DNA from: Ochrobactrum sp. CM-21-5
Lineage (GTDB): Bacteria > Pseudomonadota > Alphaproteobacteria > Rhizobiales > Rhizobiaceae
Length of the DNA stretch: 60,697 nucleotides
Assembly: GCF_014253075.1 (NCBI RefSeq)
Contig: NZ_JACLZJ010000012.1
Location: 1-60,697, forward strand
Reading direction: 5' to 3'
The notes below the pieces were generated by a model, which saw only the letters and a program-made list of their open reading frames with translations, did no database searches and was not told the DNA's origin. Every line of letters begins with the position of its first letter. Position 1 is the stretch's first letter. Below, piece by piece: positions 41,987 to 53,278 of the stretch. Both the position numbers and the translations under genes were made by a program.

Positions 41987-43135
41987 ATGCACGCAAGACG
42001 GCTCGGATATGGCGCACTGAAAAGCGTAAGCATTTTATTTGCAGCGCTGGCGCTCATCCTCACCGATCCTGCAATAGCCTCCGCGCAGGAGCGTCCGCGC
42101 ACCCTGTTCGATCTTCTGTTCGGATCACGGCAGGCACAGCCGCAACGTCAGAATGAGCGAGTCCGACCTCGACGTGCGCGACCGGCAAAACCCAAACGCG
42201 CGCCGAAAGCAGCGTCTCCGACATCGCGTGCAATGCCGACGCCCGCAACCGCGCCGAATGTGAACTTCGTCGAGAAGAAGCCGGATGCAAAGAAAGTGCT
42301 GGTTGTCGGCGATTTCATAGGAAACGGTCTGGCTGAAGGTCTCGAAGTCGCCTTTGCTTCGGATGCCGGGCTTATGGTGACGAGCCGTACGAACGGTTCC
42401 TCCGGCTTTGTACGCAACGATCATTTCGATTGGCCCGCCAATATCGGAAAAATCCTGGATGAGGAAAAGCCTGCTGCCGTGGTTGTGATGATCGGCTCCA
42501 ATGACCGTCAGGCCATGACGATTAAAGGTGATGGCCTTCAGCCGCTTTCACCGGAATGGACGCAGGAATATCAGAAGCGCGTTGCCGCATTCACCAAGGC
42601 GATCAGCGACAAGAAATATCCACTTGTCTGGATTGGCCAGCCGCCCTTCCGCCCCAAAGGCATGTCGCAGGATATGCTGGCGCTCAACGAGATTTACCGT
42701 ACCGCCGTCGAAAAAGCAGGCGGAAAATTTGCCGATGTATGGGACGGCTTCATTGATGAAGATGGTAATTTCACCCAGACGGGTTTCGATATCAATGGTC
42801 AGACGGCCCGCCTGCGCGCCAATGACGGCATCAACATCACGTCAGCGGGCAAACGCAAACTGGCATTCTATGCCGAAAAGCCACTGAGATCATTTCTCGG
42901 CGGCAAGGAAGGCGAGCAACCCTTGCCACAAGCCGGTACGCCCGACCCGTCTAGGCCGGTCGACCGAATCGCGCCGGTCAGTTTGCGTGATATCGACAAG
43001 GATGAAAGCGGCGTCCTGCTTGGTAGCGGCCCGACAATACGACCGGCGAAGACGCAGTCTGCGCCAGAAAACAAAGAGCCCACACCCGGCCGCGCCGATG
43101 ATTTTTCCTGGCCGCGCAAGAGCGCAAACCCCTGA
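41987..43135 (+). CDS. SGNH/DUF459-family exported protein, catalytic residues altered
   Basis: A 382-residue protein from ATG 41987 after GGTG. A signal helix (about 15-34) ends at ASAQERPR. A basic Pro/Arg-rich linker (ERVRPRRARPAKPKRAPK) precedes an SGNH-fold domain (about 105-285). The block III IGSND motif is kept. The first block reads VLVVGDFIGNGL with Phe where the nucleophile serine would stand. The last block reads NDGINITSAGK, with Asn in place of the catalytic His (DGIHFT in relatives). Hydrolysis therefore looks doubtful. Rhizobial DUF459 proteins are periplasmic and may bind or modify cell-wall or polysaccharide material. Confidence 0.8.
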   Translation: MHARRLGYGALKSVSILFAALALILTDPAIASAQERPRTLFDLLFGSRQAQPQRQNERVRPRRARPAKPKRAPKAASPTSRAMPTPATAPNVNFVEKKPDAKKVLVVGDFIGNGLAEGLEVAFASDAGLMVTSRTNGSSGFVRNDHFDWPANIGKILDEEKPAAVVVMIGSNDRQAMTIKGDGLQPLSPEWTQEYQKRVAAFTKAISDKKYPLVWIGQPPFRPKGMSQDMLALNEIYRTAVEKAGGKFADVWDGFIDEDGNFTQTGFDINGQTARLRANDGINITSAGKRKLAFYAEKPLRSFLGGKEGEQPLPQAGTPDPSRPVDRIAPVSLRDIDKDESGVLLGSGPTIRPAKTQSAPENKEPTPGRADDFSWPRKSANP

Positions 43136-43232
43136 TAAATTGGGATATGGCGGGCTGATCAAGTATGATTTTATTCATCGATTAGCGGTTTTCTCTATTC
43201 TTGCTCAGCTTAATTGATGTATTCCGCTTGAT

Positions 43233-43252
43233 ACACGGCGTCCTTGCCGTGT
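43233..43252 (+). repeat. Small inverted repeat upstream of the permease gene
   Basis: ACACGGC (43233-43239) and GCCGTGT (43246-43252) form a 7-base stem with a six-base loop in the 206-base gap before the permease. It could be the end of the preceding transcript or an operator. Confidence 0.35.
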
Positions 43253-43341
43253 CCCATCGAGACATATCGTCTGCCAAAACATGCAGCGCAGCTTCGGGAT
43301 GCACCCAAGAGCATTCCGTCGCGCAAACAAGAGGCATTTGA

Positions 43342-44745
43342 ATGAACATCGCATCAAAGCCTCCTATCGATCAGAATCGGGAGGAGGAAACCCATCTTGC
43401 ACGCAATCTTTCCAACAGGCATCTCCAGTTAATCGCCATCGGCGGCGCAATCGGCACCGGGCTTTTCATGGGATCGGGTAAAACGATCTCGCTGGCCGGT
43501 CCGTCGATCCTGTTTGTTTATGCAATCATCGGCTTCATGCTGTTCTTCGTTATGCGTGCACTTGGTGAAATCCTGCTTTCCAACCTCGAATATCGCTCAT
43601 TCGCGGATTTCGCAGGCGACTATCTGGGACCATGGGCGCAGTTCTTCACAGGCTGGACCTATTGGCTGTGCTGGATCGTCACCGGCGTAGCCGATGTCGT
43701 CGCCGTTTCCGGCTACGTGTCGTTCTGGTTTCCGGAACTTGCGCTGTGGATACCGGCGCTCGGTCTGATCTTTACGCTTCTAGCGCTTAATCTTCCGACC
43801 GTTCGCAATTTCGGCGAAATAGAATTCTGGTTCGCGCTCATCAAGATCGTCGCAATCGTTGGCTTGATCGTCGCTGGCGTCTACATGCTCTCTACCGGCT
43901 TCACGCTTCCGAACGGCAGCAAAGCGTCAGTCGCGCATTTGTGGAACCATGGCGGCTTCTTCCCGAACGGCTTCCTCGGTTTCGTCGCCGGTTTCCAGAT
44001 CGCCGTCTTCGCTTTTGTCGGCATTGAGCTCGTCGGCACAGCTGCCGCCGAAACCAAAGATCCGGTGCGCAATCTGCCGAAGGCGATCAACTCCATCCCG
44101 ATCCGCGTGGTGCTGTTCTATCTGGGCGCGCTATTCGTCATTATCACAGTGATCCCCTGGGATCAGGTCGATCCGAATTCGAGCCCGTTCGTCGCCATGT
44201 TCTCGCTGGCCGGTCTGGGTATTGCCGCGCATGTGGTGAATTTCGTCGTATTGACCTCGGCGACATCAAGCGCCAATTCCGGCATATATTCCACGTCTCG
44301 CATGATCTATGGCCTGGCCACATCCAAGTTAGCACCGGAAGCGCTGGGCAAGCTGAACGAGCGCAAAGTGCCGGTCAATTCGCTGTTCTTCTCATGCATT
44401 TTCCTGCTCGCTGGCGTCGTTCTGCTCTATGCCGGCCAGAGCATCATCGAAGCGTTCACTATCGTCACGACGATTTCGGCGCTTCTGTTCATCTTCATCT
44501 GGTCCATCATTCTGGCGTCTTATCTGCAGTATCGCCGCAAGCGCCCGGACCTGCATGAGCAGTCGACCTTCAAGATGCCCGGCGGGCAGGCGGCGGTCAT
44601 GATGGTCTTTGCCTTCTTCGCCTTCATCCTCTGGGCGCTCACCCAGGAGCCAGACACGGCAGCGGCCCTGAAAGTCACGCCGTTCTGGTTCGTTCTACTC
44701 GGCATCGCCTATCTGGTCATGAAATCCAGACGCAATCGAAGCTGA
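43342..44745 (+). CDS. cycA: Amino-acid permease, CycA-type (D-serine/D-alanine/glycine)
   Basis: A 467-residue secondary transporter with 12 hydrophobic helices of the amino acid-polyamine-organocation superfamily. LSNRHLQLIAIGGAIGTGLFMGSGKTISLAGP opens the protein (about 22-53), followed by GPWAQFFTGWTYW, FVGIELVGTAAAETKDP near 228 and SANSGIYSTSRMIYGLA near 312. These match the CycA branch of proton symporters. Uptake of glycine, D-alanine or D-serine is likely, but other small amino acids are possible. The start is ATG 43342, seven to eight bases after GAGG. A terminator follows. Confidence 0.88.
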   Translation: MNIASKPPIDQNREEETHLARNLSNRHLQLIAIGGAIGTGLFMGSGKTISLAGPSILFVYAIIGFMLFFVMRALGEILLSNLEYRSFADFAGDYLGPWAQFFTGWTYWLCWIVTGVADVVAVSGYVSFWFPELALWIPALGLIFTLLALNLPTVRNFGEIEFWFALIKIVAIVGLIVAGVYMLSTGFTLPNGSKASVAHLWNHGGFFPNGFLGFVAGFQIAVFAFVGIELVGTAAAETKDPVRNLPKAINSIPIRVVLFYLGALFVIITVIPWDQVDPNSSPFVAMFSLAGLGIAAHVVNFVVLTSATSSANSGIYSTSRMIYGLATSKLAPEALGKLNERKVPVNSLFFSCIFLLAGVVLLYAGQSIIEAFTIVTTISALLFIFIWSIILASYLQYRRKRPDLHEQSTFKMPGGQAAVMMVFAFFAFILWALTQEPDTAAALKVTPFWFVLLGIAYLVMKSRRNRS

Positions 44746-44747
44746 AA

Positions 44748-44779
44748 ACAAAAAGCCCGCCAGTTCGGCGGGCTTTTTC
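44748..44779. terminator. Intrinsic terminator between permease and gltD
   Basis: A 12-base stem AAAAAGCCCGCC / GGCGGGCTTTTT with a five-base loop lies between convergent genes and can work in both directions. Confidence 0.9.
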
Positions 44780-44796
44780 ATTCAATCTCTGTTCTC

Positions 44797-46251
44797 TTAG
44801 CGCGGCAATACCGAGCTACCCATCAAATCGGCGTCAATGGCGTGCGCGGCCTGACGGCCCTCACGGATGGCCCAGACAACCAGCGACTGGCCACGGCGCA
44901 CATCGCCCGCCGCATAAAGCTTGTCCACATTGGTGCGGTAATCGTGCTCGTTGGCCTTGACCGCCTTCGAGCCGCGACGGTCGGTTACGATTTCGAGCTT
45001 CTTGCCCAGCTCCTTCACCACGCTGTCTTCGGCAGGACCTGCAAAGCCGATGGCGATGAAAGCAAGATCGGCCTTGATGAAGAATTCCGAACCGGGGATC
45101 GGCTTGCGCTTCTCATCCACCTGACAGCATTTCACATGGGTCAGACGACCATCTTCGCCGATGAATTCAAGCGTTGCGACCTGAAACTCGCGCGCAGCAC
45201 CCTCCGCCTGGCTGGACGAGGTGCGCATCTTGGTTGCCCAGTAGGGCCAAACGCTGAGCTTGTCTTCCTTTTCCGGCGGCTGCGGACGAATGTCGAGCTG
45301 GGTGACGTTGACGGCCCCCTGACGGAAAGCCGTGCCGACGCAGTCCGAAGCGGTATCACCGCCGCCGACCACCACGACATGTTTGCCGCCAGCAAGGATC
45401 GGGGCTGAAGCCCAGGCCACGGATTCGATATTCTCACGCCCGACCCGACGGTTCTGCTGTACCAGATAGGGCATGGCGTCATAAACGCCCTCAAGATCGG
45501 CACCCGGAATTCCAGCTGGACGCGGAGCTTCCGAGCCGCCGCAATAAAGCACAGCGTCATAGGTATCGAGAATGCCGCGCAGCGGCTTGTCCACGCCGAT
45601 GTTGACGCCGCAAAGGAAGCGCACGCCCTCGCCTTCCATCTGCGCGATACGACGGTCGATCAGGTGCTTTTCCATCTTGAAATCGGGAATGCCGTAGCGA
45701 AGCAGACCGCCCGGGCGGCTTTCGCGCTCGTAGACATCGACCATATGACCCGCCCGGACAAGCTGCTGGGCGCTGGCAAGACCCGCCGGACCGGAACCGA
45801 TGATCGCCACCGATTTACCGGTCTTGTTGGCTGCGGGCTGCGGCACGATATGGCCCAGCTCATAGGCCTTGTCGCCCAGAGCCTGCTCTACTGTCTTGAT
45901 GGCCACCGGCGCATCTTCGAGGTTCAGCGTGCAGGCTTCCTCGCAGGGTGCGGGGCAGACGCGACCCGTAAATTCCGGGAAATTATTGGTCAGATGCAGG
46001 TTGCGGATCGCCTGATCCCAGTTGTTGTTATAGACGAGATCATTCCAGTCCGGGATTTGGTTATGAACCGGACAGCCCGTCGGCCCATGGCAGAACGGAA
46101 TGCCGCAATCCATGCAGCGCGCAGCCTGCTTCTGCACTTCGCCATCCGTCATCGGAATGGTGAATTCGCGGAAATGACGGATACGATCCGAAGCCGGCTG
46201 ATACTTCGCCACCTGCCGGTCGATCTCAAGAAAACCAGTTACCTTACCCAT
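44797..46251 (-). CDS. gltD: Glutamate synthase small subunit
   Basis: A 484-residue iron-sulfur flavoprotein. The N-terminal cysteine clusters are CMDCGIPFCHGPTGCPVHN (about 42-60) and CPAPCEEACTLN (about 98). The FAD site is AIIGSGPAGLASAQQLV near 149, and the NADPH site VVVGGGDTASDC near 290. It passes electrons from NADPH to the large subunit, which converts 2-oxoglutarate plus glutamine to two glutamates. It lies 51 bases after gltB on the same strand, as one operon. Confidence 0.97.
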   Translation of the reverse strand: MGKVTGFLEIDRQVAKYQPASDRIRHFREFTIPMTDGEVQKQAARCMDCGIPFCHGPTGCPVHNQIPDWNDLVYNNNWDQAIRNLHLTNNFPEFTGRVCPAPCEEACTLNLEDAPVAIKTVEQALGDKAYELGHIVPQPAANKTGKSVAIIGSGPAGLASAQQLVRAGHMVDVYERESRPGGLLRYGIPDFKMEKHLIDRRIAQMEGEGVRFLCGVNIGVDKPLRGILDTYDAVLYCGGSEAPRPAGIPGADLEGVYDAMPYLVQQNRRVGRENIESVAWASAPILAGGKHVVVVGGGDTASDCVGTAFRQGAVNVTQLDIRPQPPEKEDKLSVWPYWATKMRTSSSQAEGAAREFQVATLEFIGEDGRLTHVKCCQVDEKRKPIPGSEFFIKADLAFIAIGFAGPAEDSVVKELGKKLEIVTDRRGSKAVKANEHDYRTNVDKLYAAGDVRRGQSLVVWAIREGRQAAHAIDADLMGSSVLPR

Positions 46252-46302
46252 ATAATTACTCTCCCTCGCTGATCGAGGCTGAAAACTGAAACTGCAATCT
46301 GG

Positions 46303-49300
46303 TCATTGCGCCGCCACACCGATCTGCATACGCTCCATCTCTTCCAGAGCGCGACGGTACTCGACCGGCATGACCTTCACGAATTTGGGACGATAGCTCT
46401 CCCAATTGTCGAGAATGTCCTTCGCGCGCGTCGAGCCAGTGTAATGCAGATGATTGGCGATCAGCTGCACAAGACGTTCCTCATCATGATGGGTCATGTT
46501 GACTGATACGTCCACACGGCCCTTGTGCATGAGGTCGCCGCCATGGTGATGCAGCTTTTCGAGGATGTCATCTTCTTCCGGAACCGGTTCCAGTTCCACC
46601 ATCGCCATATTGCACCGCTGGGCAAAATCCCCTTCCTCGTCAAGGACATAGGCGACACCGCCCGACATGCCCGCCGCGAAATTACGGCCCGTCTGCCCGA
46701 TGACCACGACGACACCGCCAGTCATATATTCGCAGCCATGATCACCCACGCCTTCGACAACCGTCACGGCACCGGAATTGCGCACGGCGAAACGCTCGCC
46801 CGCAACACCGCGGAAGTAACACTCGCCCTCAAGCGCACCGTAAAGCACGGTGTTGCCGACAATGATCGAGTTTTCAGCAACGATGCGCGTGTCTTCCGGC
46901 GGGCGGACGACGATACGTCCACCCGAAAGGCCCTTGCCGATATAGTCGTTGCCGTCGCCGATCAGCTCGAATGAAACCCCACGCGCCAGGAACGCACCAA
47001 AGGACTGGCCCGCAGTGCCGCGCAAGGTAACAGCAATGGTGTCTTCCGGCAGTCCCTTATGCCGAAACCGCTTGGCGACTTCACCCGACAGCATGGCGCC
47101 GGCTGAACGGTCGACATTCTTGATATCCACATCGATCCTGACCGGCTGGCGATCGTCCAGTGCGGGCTGAGCGAGTTCGATCAGCTTGCGGTCCAGAATA
47201 TCATCGATCGGATGATGCTGGCGCTCGGTCCAGAATATCTCGTGTTTCTCGGCTTCAGGCTTGTAGAAGATACGGCTGAAATCGAGGCCTTTGGCCTTCC
47301 AGTGATCGATCACCGCCTGCTTTTCGAGCAACTCCGTTTCGCCGATGATCTGTTCCAGCTTGGTGAAGCCCATCTCGGCCAGCAGCGCCCGCACTTCCTC
47401 TGCCAGATAGAAGAAGAAGTTAATGACGTGTTCCGGCGTACCCTTGAAGCGCTTGCGCAGAACCGGATCCTGCGTTGCAACGCCCACAGGACAAGTGTTC
47501 AGATGGCATTTGCGCATCATGATGCAGCCTGCCGCGATCAGCGGAGCAGTCGAGAACCCGAACTCATCGGCACCAAGCAGCGCGCCGATAACCACATCGC
47601 GACCCGTGCGCAAACCGCCATCAACCTGAAGCGCCACGCGGGAACGAAGGCCATTCAACACCAGTGTCTGATGGGTTTCGGCAAGACCGATTTCCCATGG
47701 ACTACCGGCATGCTTCAGCGAAGTGAGCGGCGAAGCGCCCGTGCCGCCGTCATAACCGGACACGGTAATGTGGTCGGCACGGGCTTTGGCAACGCCTGCT
47801 GCAACCGTGCCCACGCCCACTTCCGACACCAGCTTGACCGAAATATCGGCAACCGGATTGACGTTTTTCAGATCGTAGATGAGCTGCGCCAGATCTTCGA
47901 TGGAATAGATATCGTGGTGCGGCGGCGGCGAGATCAGGCCCACGCCCGGCGTCGAATGCCGGGTCTTGGCGATGGTGGCATCGACCTTGTGGCCCGGAAG
48001 CTGGCCGCCTTCGCCGGGCTTGGCGCCCTGCGCGACCTTGATCTGGATCACATCGGAATTGACGAGATACTCCGTCGTGACGCCGAAGCGTCCCGACGCA
48101 ACCTGTTTGATCGCCGAGCGCTCGGGATTCAACGTCCCATCCGGCAGCGGATAGAAGCGGTCCGGCTCCTCGCCGCCTTCGCCCGTATTGGACTTGCCCC
48201 CGATGGCGTTCATCGCACGCGCAAGCGTGGTGTGCGCCTCTCGGCTGATCGAGCCGAACGACATCGCCCCCGTCGAGAAGCGCTTGACGATTTCCGTTGC
48301 CGATTCGACTTCATCGATGGAAACAGGCTTGAGGCCGCGTTCTCCGGCAACGCGGATATTGAACAGCCCGCGAATGGTCTTCGCCTGCGACGACTTGGCG
48401 TCGAGCATACGCGTATATTCGGTGAAGGTTTCCGGGTTCGATGTGCGCACCGCGTGCTGAAGCTTTGCCACGGCATCCGGCGACCACATATGCGCCTCGC
48501 CGCGCATGCGATAGGCATATTCGCCACCCACTTCCAGCGAGGTGAGCAAAACCGGATCGTTCCCGAACGCATCGGTATGACGGCGCACGGTTTCTTCCGC
48601 GATTTCCTCCAGACCGACACCTTCGATACTCGTCGCGGTGCCAAAGAAGAACTTGTCCACGAATTCCGTCTGCAAACCGACTGCGTCGAAAATCTGCGCA
48701 CCGCAATAGGACTGATAGGTGGATATGCCCATCTTCGACATGACCTTGAGGATGCCCTTGCCTATCGACTTGATGTAGCGCTTGACCACTTCATCCTCAT
48801 CCACCTCCGGCGGAAATTCGCGGCGGCGATGCATGTCGAGCAGCGTGTCGAAGGCGAGATAGGGATTGATCGCCTCCGCCCCATAGCCAGCCAGGCAGCA
48901 GAAATGGTGCACTTCGCGCGGCTCGCCCGATTCCACCACAAGGCCAACCGAGGTGCGCAGGCCCTTGCGGATCAGGTGATGGTGTACCGCAGCCGTCGCC
49001 AGAAGTGCCGGGATCGGAATACGGTCCGGTCCGACCTGACGGTCCGACAGGATGACGATGTTGTAGCCGCCATGGACAGCAGCTTCCGCACGGTCACACA
49101 GGCGCTCGATAGCACCATGCATGCCAGCAGCGCCCTCGCCCGTATTGTAGGTGATGTCTAGCGTCTTGGTATCAAAACGGTCTTCCGTATGACCGATGGA
49201 GCGGATCTTTTCCAGATCGCCATTGGTCAGGATCGGCTGGCGCACTTCCAGCCGCTTGCGGCGCGAGGTGCCAACCAGGTCGAAGATGTTCGGGCGTGGG

Positions 49301-51060
49301 CCGATGAACGAGACAAGGCTCATCACCAGTTCTTCGCGGATCGGGTCGATCGGTGGGTTCGTGACCTGAGCGAAATTCTGCTTAAAATAGGTGAACAGCA
49401 TCTTCGACTTGTCGGACATGGCCGAAATCGGCGTATCCGTTCCCATCGAGCCGATCCCTTCCTGACCAGTGGTGGCCATGGGCGCCATCAGAAGCCTGGT
49501 GTCCTCCTGCGTGTAGCCGAAGCTCTGCTGGCGGTCGAGAAGGCTTACATCCTTGCGCAGTGCACGCGGCTCGACCGGATTGAGGTCTTCCAGAATAAGC
49601 TGCGTATTGGCAAGCCATTGCTTATAGGGGTGCTTCTGGGCAATCTGCGACTTGATTTCCTCGTCGGAGATGATGCGGCCTTCTTCCATATCGATGAGTA
49701 GCATCCGCCCCGGCTGAAGGCGCCACTTCCTGACGACTTTCTTTTCTTCAACCGGCAAAACGCCAGCTTCCGAAGCAAGAATAACGAAATCATCGTCCGT
49801 TACGATATAACGGGCCGGGCGCAGGCCGTTGCGGTCCAGCATCGCACCGATTTGGCGGCCATCCGTAAAGGCTACCGCGGCAGGACCGTCCCATGGTTCC
49901 ATCAGGGCCGCATGATATTCGTAAAACGCTTTGCGTTCGTCCGACATCAGCTTGTTTCCGGACCATGCTTCCGGAATCAGCATCATCATCGCATGGGCGA
50001 GGCTGTAACCGCCCTGATGCAGGAATTCGAGAGCGTTATCGAAGCAGGCCGTATCCGACTGGCCTTCATAGGAGATCGGCCAGAGCTTGGAAATGTCATT
50101 GCCGAACAGTTCCGAATCGACCGAAGCCTGACGCGCTGCCATCCAGTTGACATTGCCGCGCAGCGTGTTGATCTCGCCATTATGCGCAACCATGCGATAC
50201 GGATGCGCCAGCCGCCATGACGGAAAGGTGTTGGTCGAGAAGCGCTGGTGAACAAGCGCTACAGAACTTTCAAAACGCGGGTCCTTCAGATCCTGATAAT
50301 AGCTGCCCACCTGATAGGCCAGGAACATGCCCTTATAGACCACCGTGCGCGCCGACATGGAAACGACGTAGAATCCGTTATCGTTGCCGTCATTCTCCTG
50401 ATAGATGCGATTGGAGATGACCTTGCGCAGCACGAACAGGCGGCGTTCGAAATCGTCGTCCGTTTCGAGCAGAGGACTGCGGCCGATAAAGACCTGAAGA
50501 TGGCAAGGTTCGGTTTCTGCGATGTCGGGCGCTTTCGACAGCGACGAATTATCGACCGGCACCTCACGAAAGCCGATGAATTGCTGGCCCTCGGCGGCAA
50601 TCACTTCCTTGACTATTTCTTCCGCATGGGCGCGCAGTTCCGGATCGCGCGGCATGAACAGATAGCCGACGCCATAATGGCCGGGCTGCGGCAGGTCGAT
50701 GCCCTGCCGAGCCATCTCTTCACGAAAGAAGCGGTCGGGAATTTGCACCAGCATACCGGCGCCGTCGCCCATCAGCGGATCGGCGCCCACTGCGCCCCGA
50801 TGAGTGAGATTTTCCAGCATTTTCAGGCCATCTTCCACAACCTGATGCGACTTCTTGCCCTTCATATGTGCAATGAAGCCGACGCCGCAGGCGTCATGTT
50901 CGTTTTGCGGGTTATAAAGCCCCTGGGCGGGTGGGACGCCGCGTGTATGTGTCGTCGTTTTTCGCGCCGTTCGGGTGGAAGCCGTCGTCGCAGCTTTGAC
51001 GGTTCCGTTCTGTACGTTGTGAGAAACCACGTTCGATACAGATGGCGTCAAATGCGTCAT
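46303..51060 (-). CDS. gltB: Glutamate synthase large subunit
   Basis: A protein of about 1585 residues. A short leader of 57 residues precedes Cys58 ([10 protein letters not shown]), which would become the N-terminal nucleophile of the glutaminase domain after cleavage. [16 protein letters not shown] follows. The FMN-binding synthase domain has [24 protein letters not shown] and the [15 protein letters not shown] iron-sulfur loop. The GXGXG C-terminal helix domain ends the protein. The start is ATG 51060, eight bases after GGAGG; ATG 51066 is too near it and longer starts lie in the leader. It assimilates ammonia with GlnA and GltD. Confidence 0.96.
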   Translation of the reverse strand: MTHLTPSVSNVVSHNVQNGTVKAATTASTRTARKTTTHTRGVPPAQGLYNPQNEHDACGVGFIAHMKGKKSHQVVEDGLKMLENLTHRGAVGADPLMGDGAGMLVQIPDRFFREEMARQGIDLPQPGHYGVGYLFMPRDPELRAHAEEIVKEVIAAEGQQFIGFREVPVDNSSLSKAPDIAETEPCHLQVFIGRSPLLETDDDFERRLFVLRKVISNRIYQENDGNDNGFYVVSMSARTVVYKGMFLAYQVGSYYQDLKDPRFESSVALVHQRFSTNTFPSWRLAHPYRMVAHNGEINTLRGNVNWMAARQASVDSELFGNDISKLWPISYEGQSDTACFDNALEFLHQGGYSLAHAMMMLIPEAWSGNKLMSDERKAFYEYHAALMEPWDGPAAVAFTDGRQIGAMLDRNGLRPARYIVTDDDFVILASEAGVLPVEEKKVVRKWRLQPGRMLLIDMEEGRIISDEEIKSQIAQKHPYKQWLANTQLILEDLNPVEPRALRKDVSLLDRQQSFGYTQEDTRLLMAPMATTGQEGIGSMGTDTPISAMSDKSKMLFTYFKQNFAQVTNPPIDPIREELVMSLVSFIGPRPNIFDLVGTSRRKRLEVRQPILTNGDLEKIRSIGHTEDRFDTKTLDITYNTGEGAAGMHGAIERLCDRAEAAVHGGYNIVILSDRQVGPDRIPIPALLATAAVHHHLIRKGLRTSVGLVVESGEPREVHHFCCLAGYGAEAINPYLAFDTLLDMHRRREFPPEVDEDEVVKRYIKSIGKGILKVMSKMGISTYQSYCGAQIFDAVGLQTEFVDKFFFGTATSIEGVGLEEIAEETVRRHTDAFGNDPVLLTSLEVGGEYAYRMRGEAHMWSPDAVAKLQHAVRTSNPETFTEYTRMLDAKSSQAKTIRGLFNIRVAGERGLKPVSIDEVESATEIVKRFSTGAMSFGSISREAHTTLARAMNAIGGKSNTGEGGEEPDRFYPLPDGTLNPERSAIKQVASGRFGVTTEYLVNSDVIQIKVAQGAKPGEGGQLPGHKVDATIAKTRHSTPGVGLISPPPHHDIYSIEDLAQLIYDLKNVNPVADISVKLVSEVGVGTVAAGVAKARADHITVSGYDGGTGASPLTSLKHAGSPWEIGLAETHQTLVLNGLRSRVALQVDGGLRTGRDVVIGALLGADEFGFSTAPLIAAGCIMMRKCHLNTCPVGVATQDPVLRKRFKGTPEHVINFFFYLAEEVRALLAEMGFTKLEQIIGETELLEKQAVIDHWKAKGLDFSRIFYKPEAEKHEIFWTERQHHPIDDILDRKLIELAQPALDDRQPVRIDVDIKNVDRSAGAMLSGEVAKRFRHKGLPEDTIAVTLRGTAGQSFGAFLARGVSFELIGDGNDYIGKGLSGGRIVVRPPEDTRIVAENSIIVGNTVLYGALEGECYFRGVAGERFAVRNSGAVTVVEGVGDHGCEYMTGGVVVVIGQTGRNFAAGMSGGVAYVLDEEGDFAQRCNMAMVELEPVPEEDDILEKLHHHGGDLMHKGRVDVSVNMTHHDEERLVQLIANHLHYTGSTRAKDILDNWESYRPKFVKVMPVEYRRALEEMERMQIGVAAQ

Positions 51061-51701
51061 CGTCATTCCCTCCGTTTGGCCCGCTGCGGGCGCGCGATCA
51101 GATATAAACCGGAATGGTAACAGCCATTCCGCAATTGCTTTGCATATGTGGAGAGCCTTATCGACAAGGCGAAGGACGAGGTTTCGATGCAGACGGATAC
51201 GCACCGCCGCAGGAAACAATGTTTGCGCCTTATTCTGGTCAGGCTCGGACAGACAGCACCCGGCACACCTGAAAAGGCGCGCCAAATTTACCTGTCATAG
51301 TCTTGGCGCCGTTACCGTCAGAACAGAAGCCTGCCAGTACAGCACCTTTTTGAAACGATTCAGAAGGGAAATGGATGCCTTCCGTCGCCTCAGCCATTAA
51401 TGGGACAGTATTGCTGTCCTAATTACATATGACAGAATTCAAATTCGCCCACAAGATGGAAACGCAATTTTTCTCGGCAACTTCCGTAATAAAATGTCGC
51501 ATGATGTGATGAGTGTGATCTTAAATTGCGCGACGCCGCAATCGTTCTGGTTCGGGGCCTCTGGACTTACGGCGAAATGCCGCGAACGAGTGACCGAAGC
51601 AGCATCCGTTTTCCTGAATCCGGCCCTTAACCACGAGCATCAGACAGGTTATAGACGCTTCAGACGGTGCGACAGCCTCACCACAGGAACCGGAGAAACA
51701 C
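51061..51701. other. 641-base gap between gltB and the threonine aldolase gene
   Basis: The gap holds the divergent control regions of gltB and the aldolase gene. Several short open frames occur on both strands, but none has a ribosome site plus a recognisable protein. I see no strong terminator. The region 51400-51500 is AT-rich and is the best place for promoters. The ribosome site GGAG at 51692 belongs to the aldolase gene. Confidence 0.5.
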
Positions 51702-52751
51702 GTGCATTTTGCTTCAGACAACTGGGCAGGCGCCCATCCGAAAATCGCCGAAAGTCTTTCGCTCCACGCAGCTGGATTTGCGGCAGCTTATGGTGCCAGC
51801 GAGCTCGACAAGCGCGTGGAGCAACGGTTCAATGAATTGTTCGAACGTGAAGTCGCCGTGTTTTTTGTCGGCACCGGCACTGCCGCCAACTCACTGGCGC
51901 TTGCCAGCGTCAACCGGCCAGGCGGTGTTTCGCTGGTCCACCGCGAAGCCCACGTGATCGAAGACGAATGCGGCGCACCAGAATATTTTACCGGCGGCGC
52001 CCGCCTGCATCCAATCGACGGCGCGCTGGGCCGCATTGATCCGGAACTTCTCAAGCGTGAACTGAAACGCTTCAATCCCGCCTTTGTCCATGCCGGTCAG
52101 CCGATGGCGGTCAGCATCACGCAGGCAACGGAAGTCGGCACGCTTTATCAGCTCGAACACATCGCCACTATTTCGAAAATCTGCCGTGACGCAGGCCTGC
52201 CCTTGCATATGGACGGTGCACGCTTTGCCAATGCGCTCGCCTCCCTTGGACTGACGCCTGCGGAAATGACCTGGAAACAGGGTGTGGACATCGTTTCCTT
52301 CGGCGGCACCAAGAATGGTTGCTGGTGTGCCGAAGCTCTGGTCTTCATGGACCCGGCGCGCGCAAAAGACCTGCCGTTCATCCGCAAGCGTGCGGCACAG
52401 CTTTTCTCCAAGACGCGCTTCGTAGCCGCGCAGTTCGACGCCTATCTTCAGGACGGACTGTGGATGGAGCTTGCACATCATTCCAACGCCCTTGCCGCGC
52501 GTCTCGCACGCCACATTGATGCATCGAGCCAAATTCGGCTTGCGTGGAAACCGGAAGCAAACGAAGTTTTCGCCATCATGAAACAGTCGGTTTACGACCG
52601 GCTGCAAAATGCGGGCGTAGTCTTTTACGACTGGAACCCACCGCATTCGGAAGTGGGCCGTATCAGCGACGGTGAAATTTTCGCACGCTTCGTGACGAGT
52701 TTCGCCAATACGGAAGAAGAAGTGGATCGCTTTGGCGAAATGATCGCCTGA
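51702..52751 (+). CDS. ltaE: Low-specificity threonine aldolase / beta-eliminating lyase family
   Basis: A 349-residue fold type I PLP enzyme. It has ELFEREVAVFFVGTGTAANSLAL near 48, HMDGARFANALASLG near 167 and VSFGGTKNGCWCAEALV near 200, where the Lys is the PLP anchor. ThrA-type enzymes cleave threonine or allo-threonine to glycine and acetaldehyde. The start is GTG 51702, with GGAG about six bases upstream. A strong terminator follows. Confidence 0.9.
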   Translation: MHFASDNWAGAHPKIAESLSLHAAGFAAAYGASELDKRVEQRFNELFEREVAVFFVGTGTAANSLALASVNRPGGVSLVHREAHVIEDECGAPEYFTGGARLHPIDGALGRIDPELLKRELKRFNPAFVHAGQPMAVSITQATEVGTLYQLEHIATISKICRDAGLPLHMDGARFANALASLGLTPAEMTWKQGVDIVSFGGTKNGCWCAEALVFMDPARAKDLPFIRKRAAQLFSKTRFVAAQFDAYLQDGLWMELAHHSNALAARLARHIDASSQIRLAWKPEANEVFAIMKQSVYDRLQNAGVVFYDWNPPHSEVGRISDGEIFARFVTSFANTEEEVDRFGEMIA

Positions 52752-52753
52752 CA

Positions 52754-52786
52754 AAAAAGGCGGCGTTTCAAACGCCGCCTTTTTCT
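52754..52786. terminator. Intrinsic terminator between aldolase and hsp20 genes
   Basis: A 15-base stem (AAAAAGGCGGCGTTT with AAACGCCGCCTTTTT) sits around a single C between convergent genes. A- and T-runs on either side make it usable in both directions. Confidence 0.92.
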
Positions 52787-52807
52787 TTCCATACCGCAAT
52801 CAGCCCA

Positions 52808-53278
52808 TTAATGAGAGGTTTTCGCCTCGATCTGCTGAGCCTCCCCGGAGGAAGCCTTGGTAACCGCGATCTTGCGCGGTTTCATCTGTTCGGGAATCTC
52901 CCGCTTCAAATCCACATGCAGAAGGCCGTTCTTCAGGCTTGCACCGGCGACTTCTACGAAATCTGCCAACTGAAAACGGCGTTCGAATGCACGCGAAGCA
53001 ATGCCGCGATAAAGCACTTCACCCGTATCGGAAGCATTTTCATCGACCTTCTGCCCCTTCACGGTGAGCTGATTGCGATGTGCTTCGATTTCAAGTTCGC
53101 TTTCGGAAAAACCCGCAACAGCCATAGTGATGCGGTAGGCATTCTCACCCGTGCGCTCGATGTTATACGGCGGATAAGACTGGCTACCTTCCGGCGAAGC
53201 GAGCGAATCAAGCATGGTGAAAAGCCTGTCGAAACCAACAGTGGAACGATAGAGCGGGGAAAAATCTACGTGACGCAT
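52808..53278 (-). CDS. Hsp20-family small heat-shock protein
   Basis: A 156-residue IbpA-type chaperone. A short N-terminal arm (SPLYRSTVGFDRLFTML) precedes the alpha-crystallin domain: YPPYNIERTGENAYRITMAVAGFSESELEIE near 36-66, LYRGIASRAFERRFQLAD near 88, and the closing GLLHVDLKREIPE. It holds unfolding proteins for DnaK/ClpB. Upstream is a hairpin that pairs with the ribosome site, so heat-induced translation is likely (see the separate entry). Confidence 0.93.
   Translation of the reverse strand: MRHVDFSPLYRSTVGFDRLFTMLDSLASPEGSQSYPPYNIERTGENAYRITMAVAGFSESELEIEAHRNQLTVKGQKVDENASDTGEVLYRGIASRAFERRFQLADFVEVAGASLKNGLLHVDLKREIPEQMKPRKIAVTKASSGEAQQIEAKTSH

Noticed and set aside
47212..49161. 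A 649-codon open frame on the plus strand opposite gltB
   Set aside because: It is exactly antisense to the conserved FMN domain of gltB, has no ribosome site, and is an Arg/His/Asp-rich mirror of GC-rich codons. gltB is unmistakable on the other strand.
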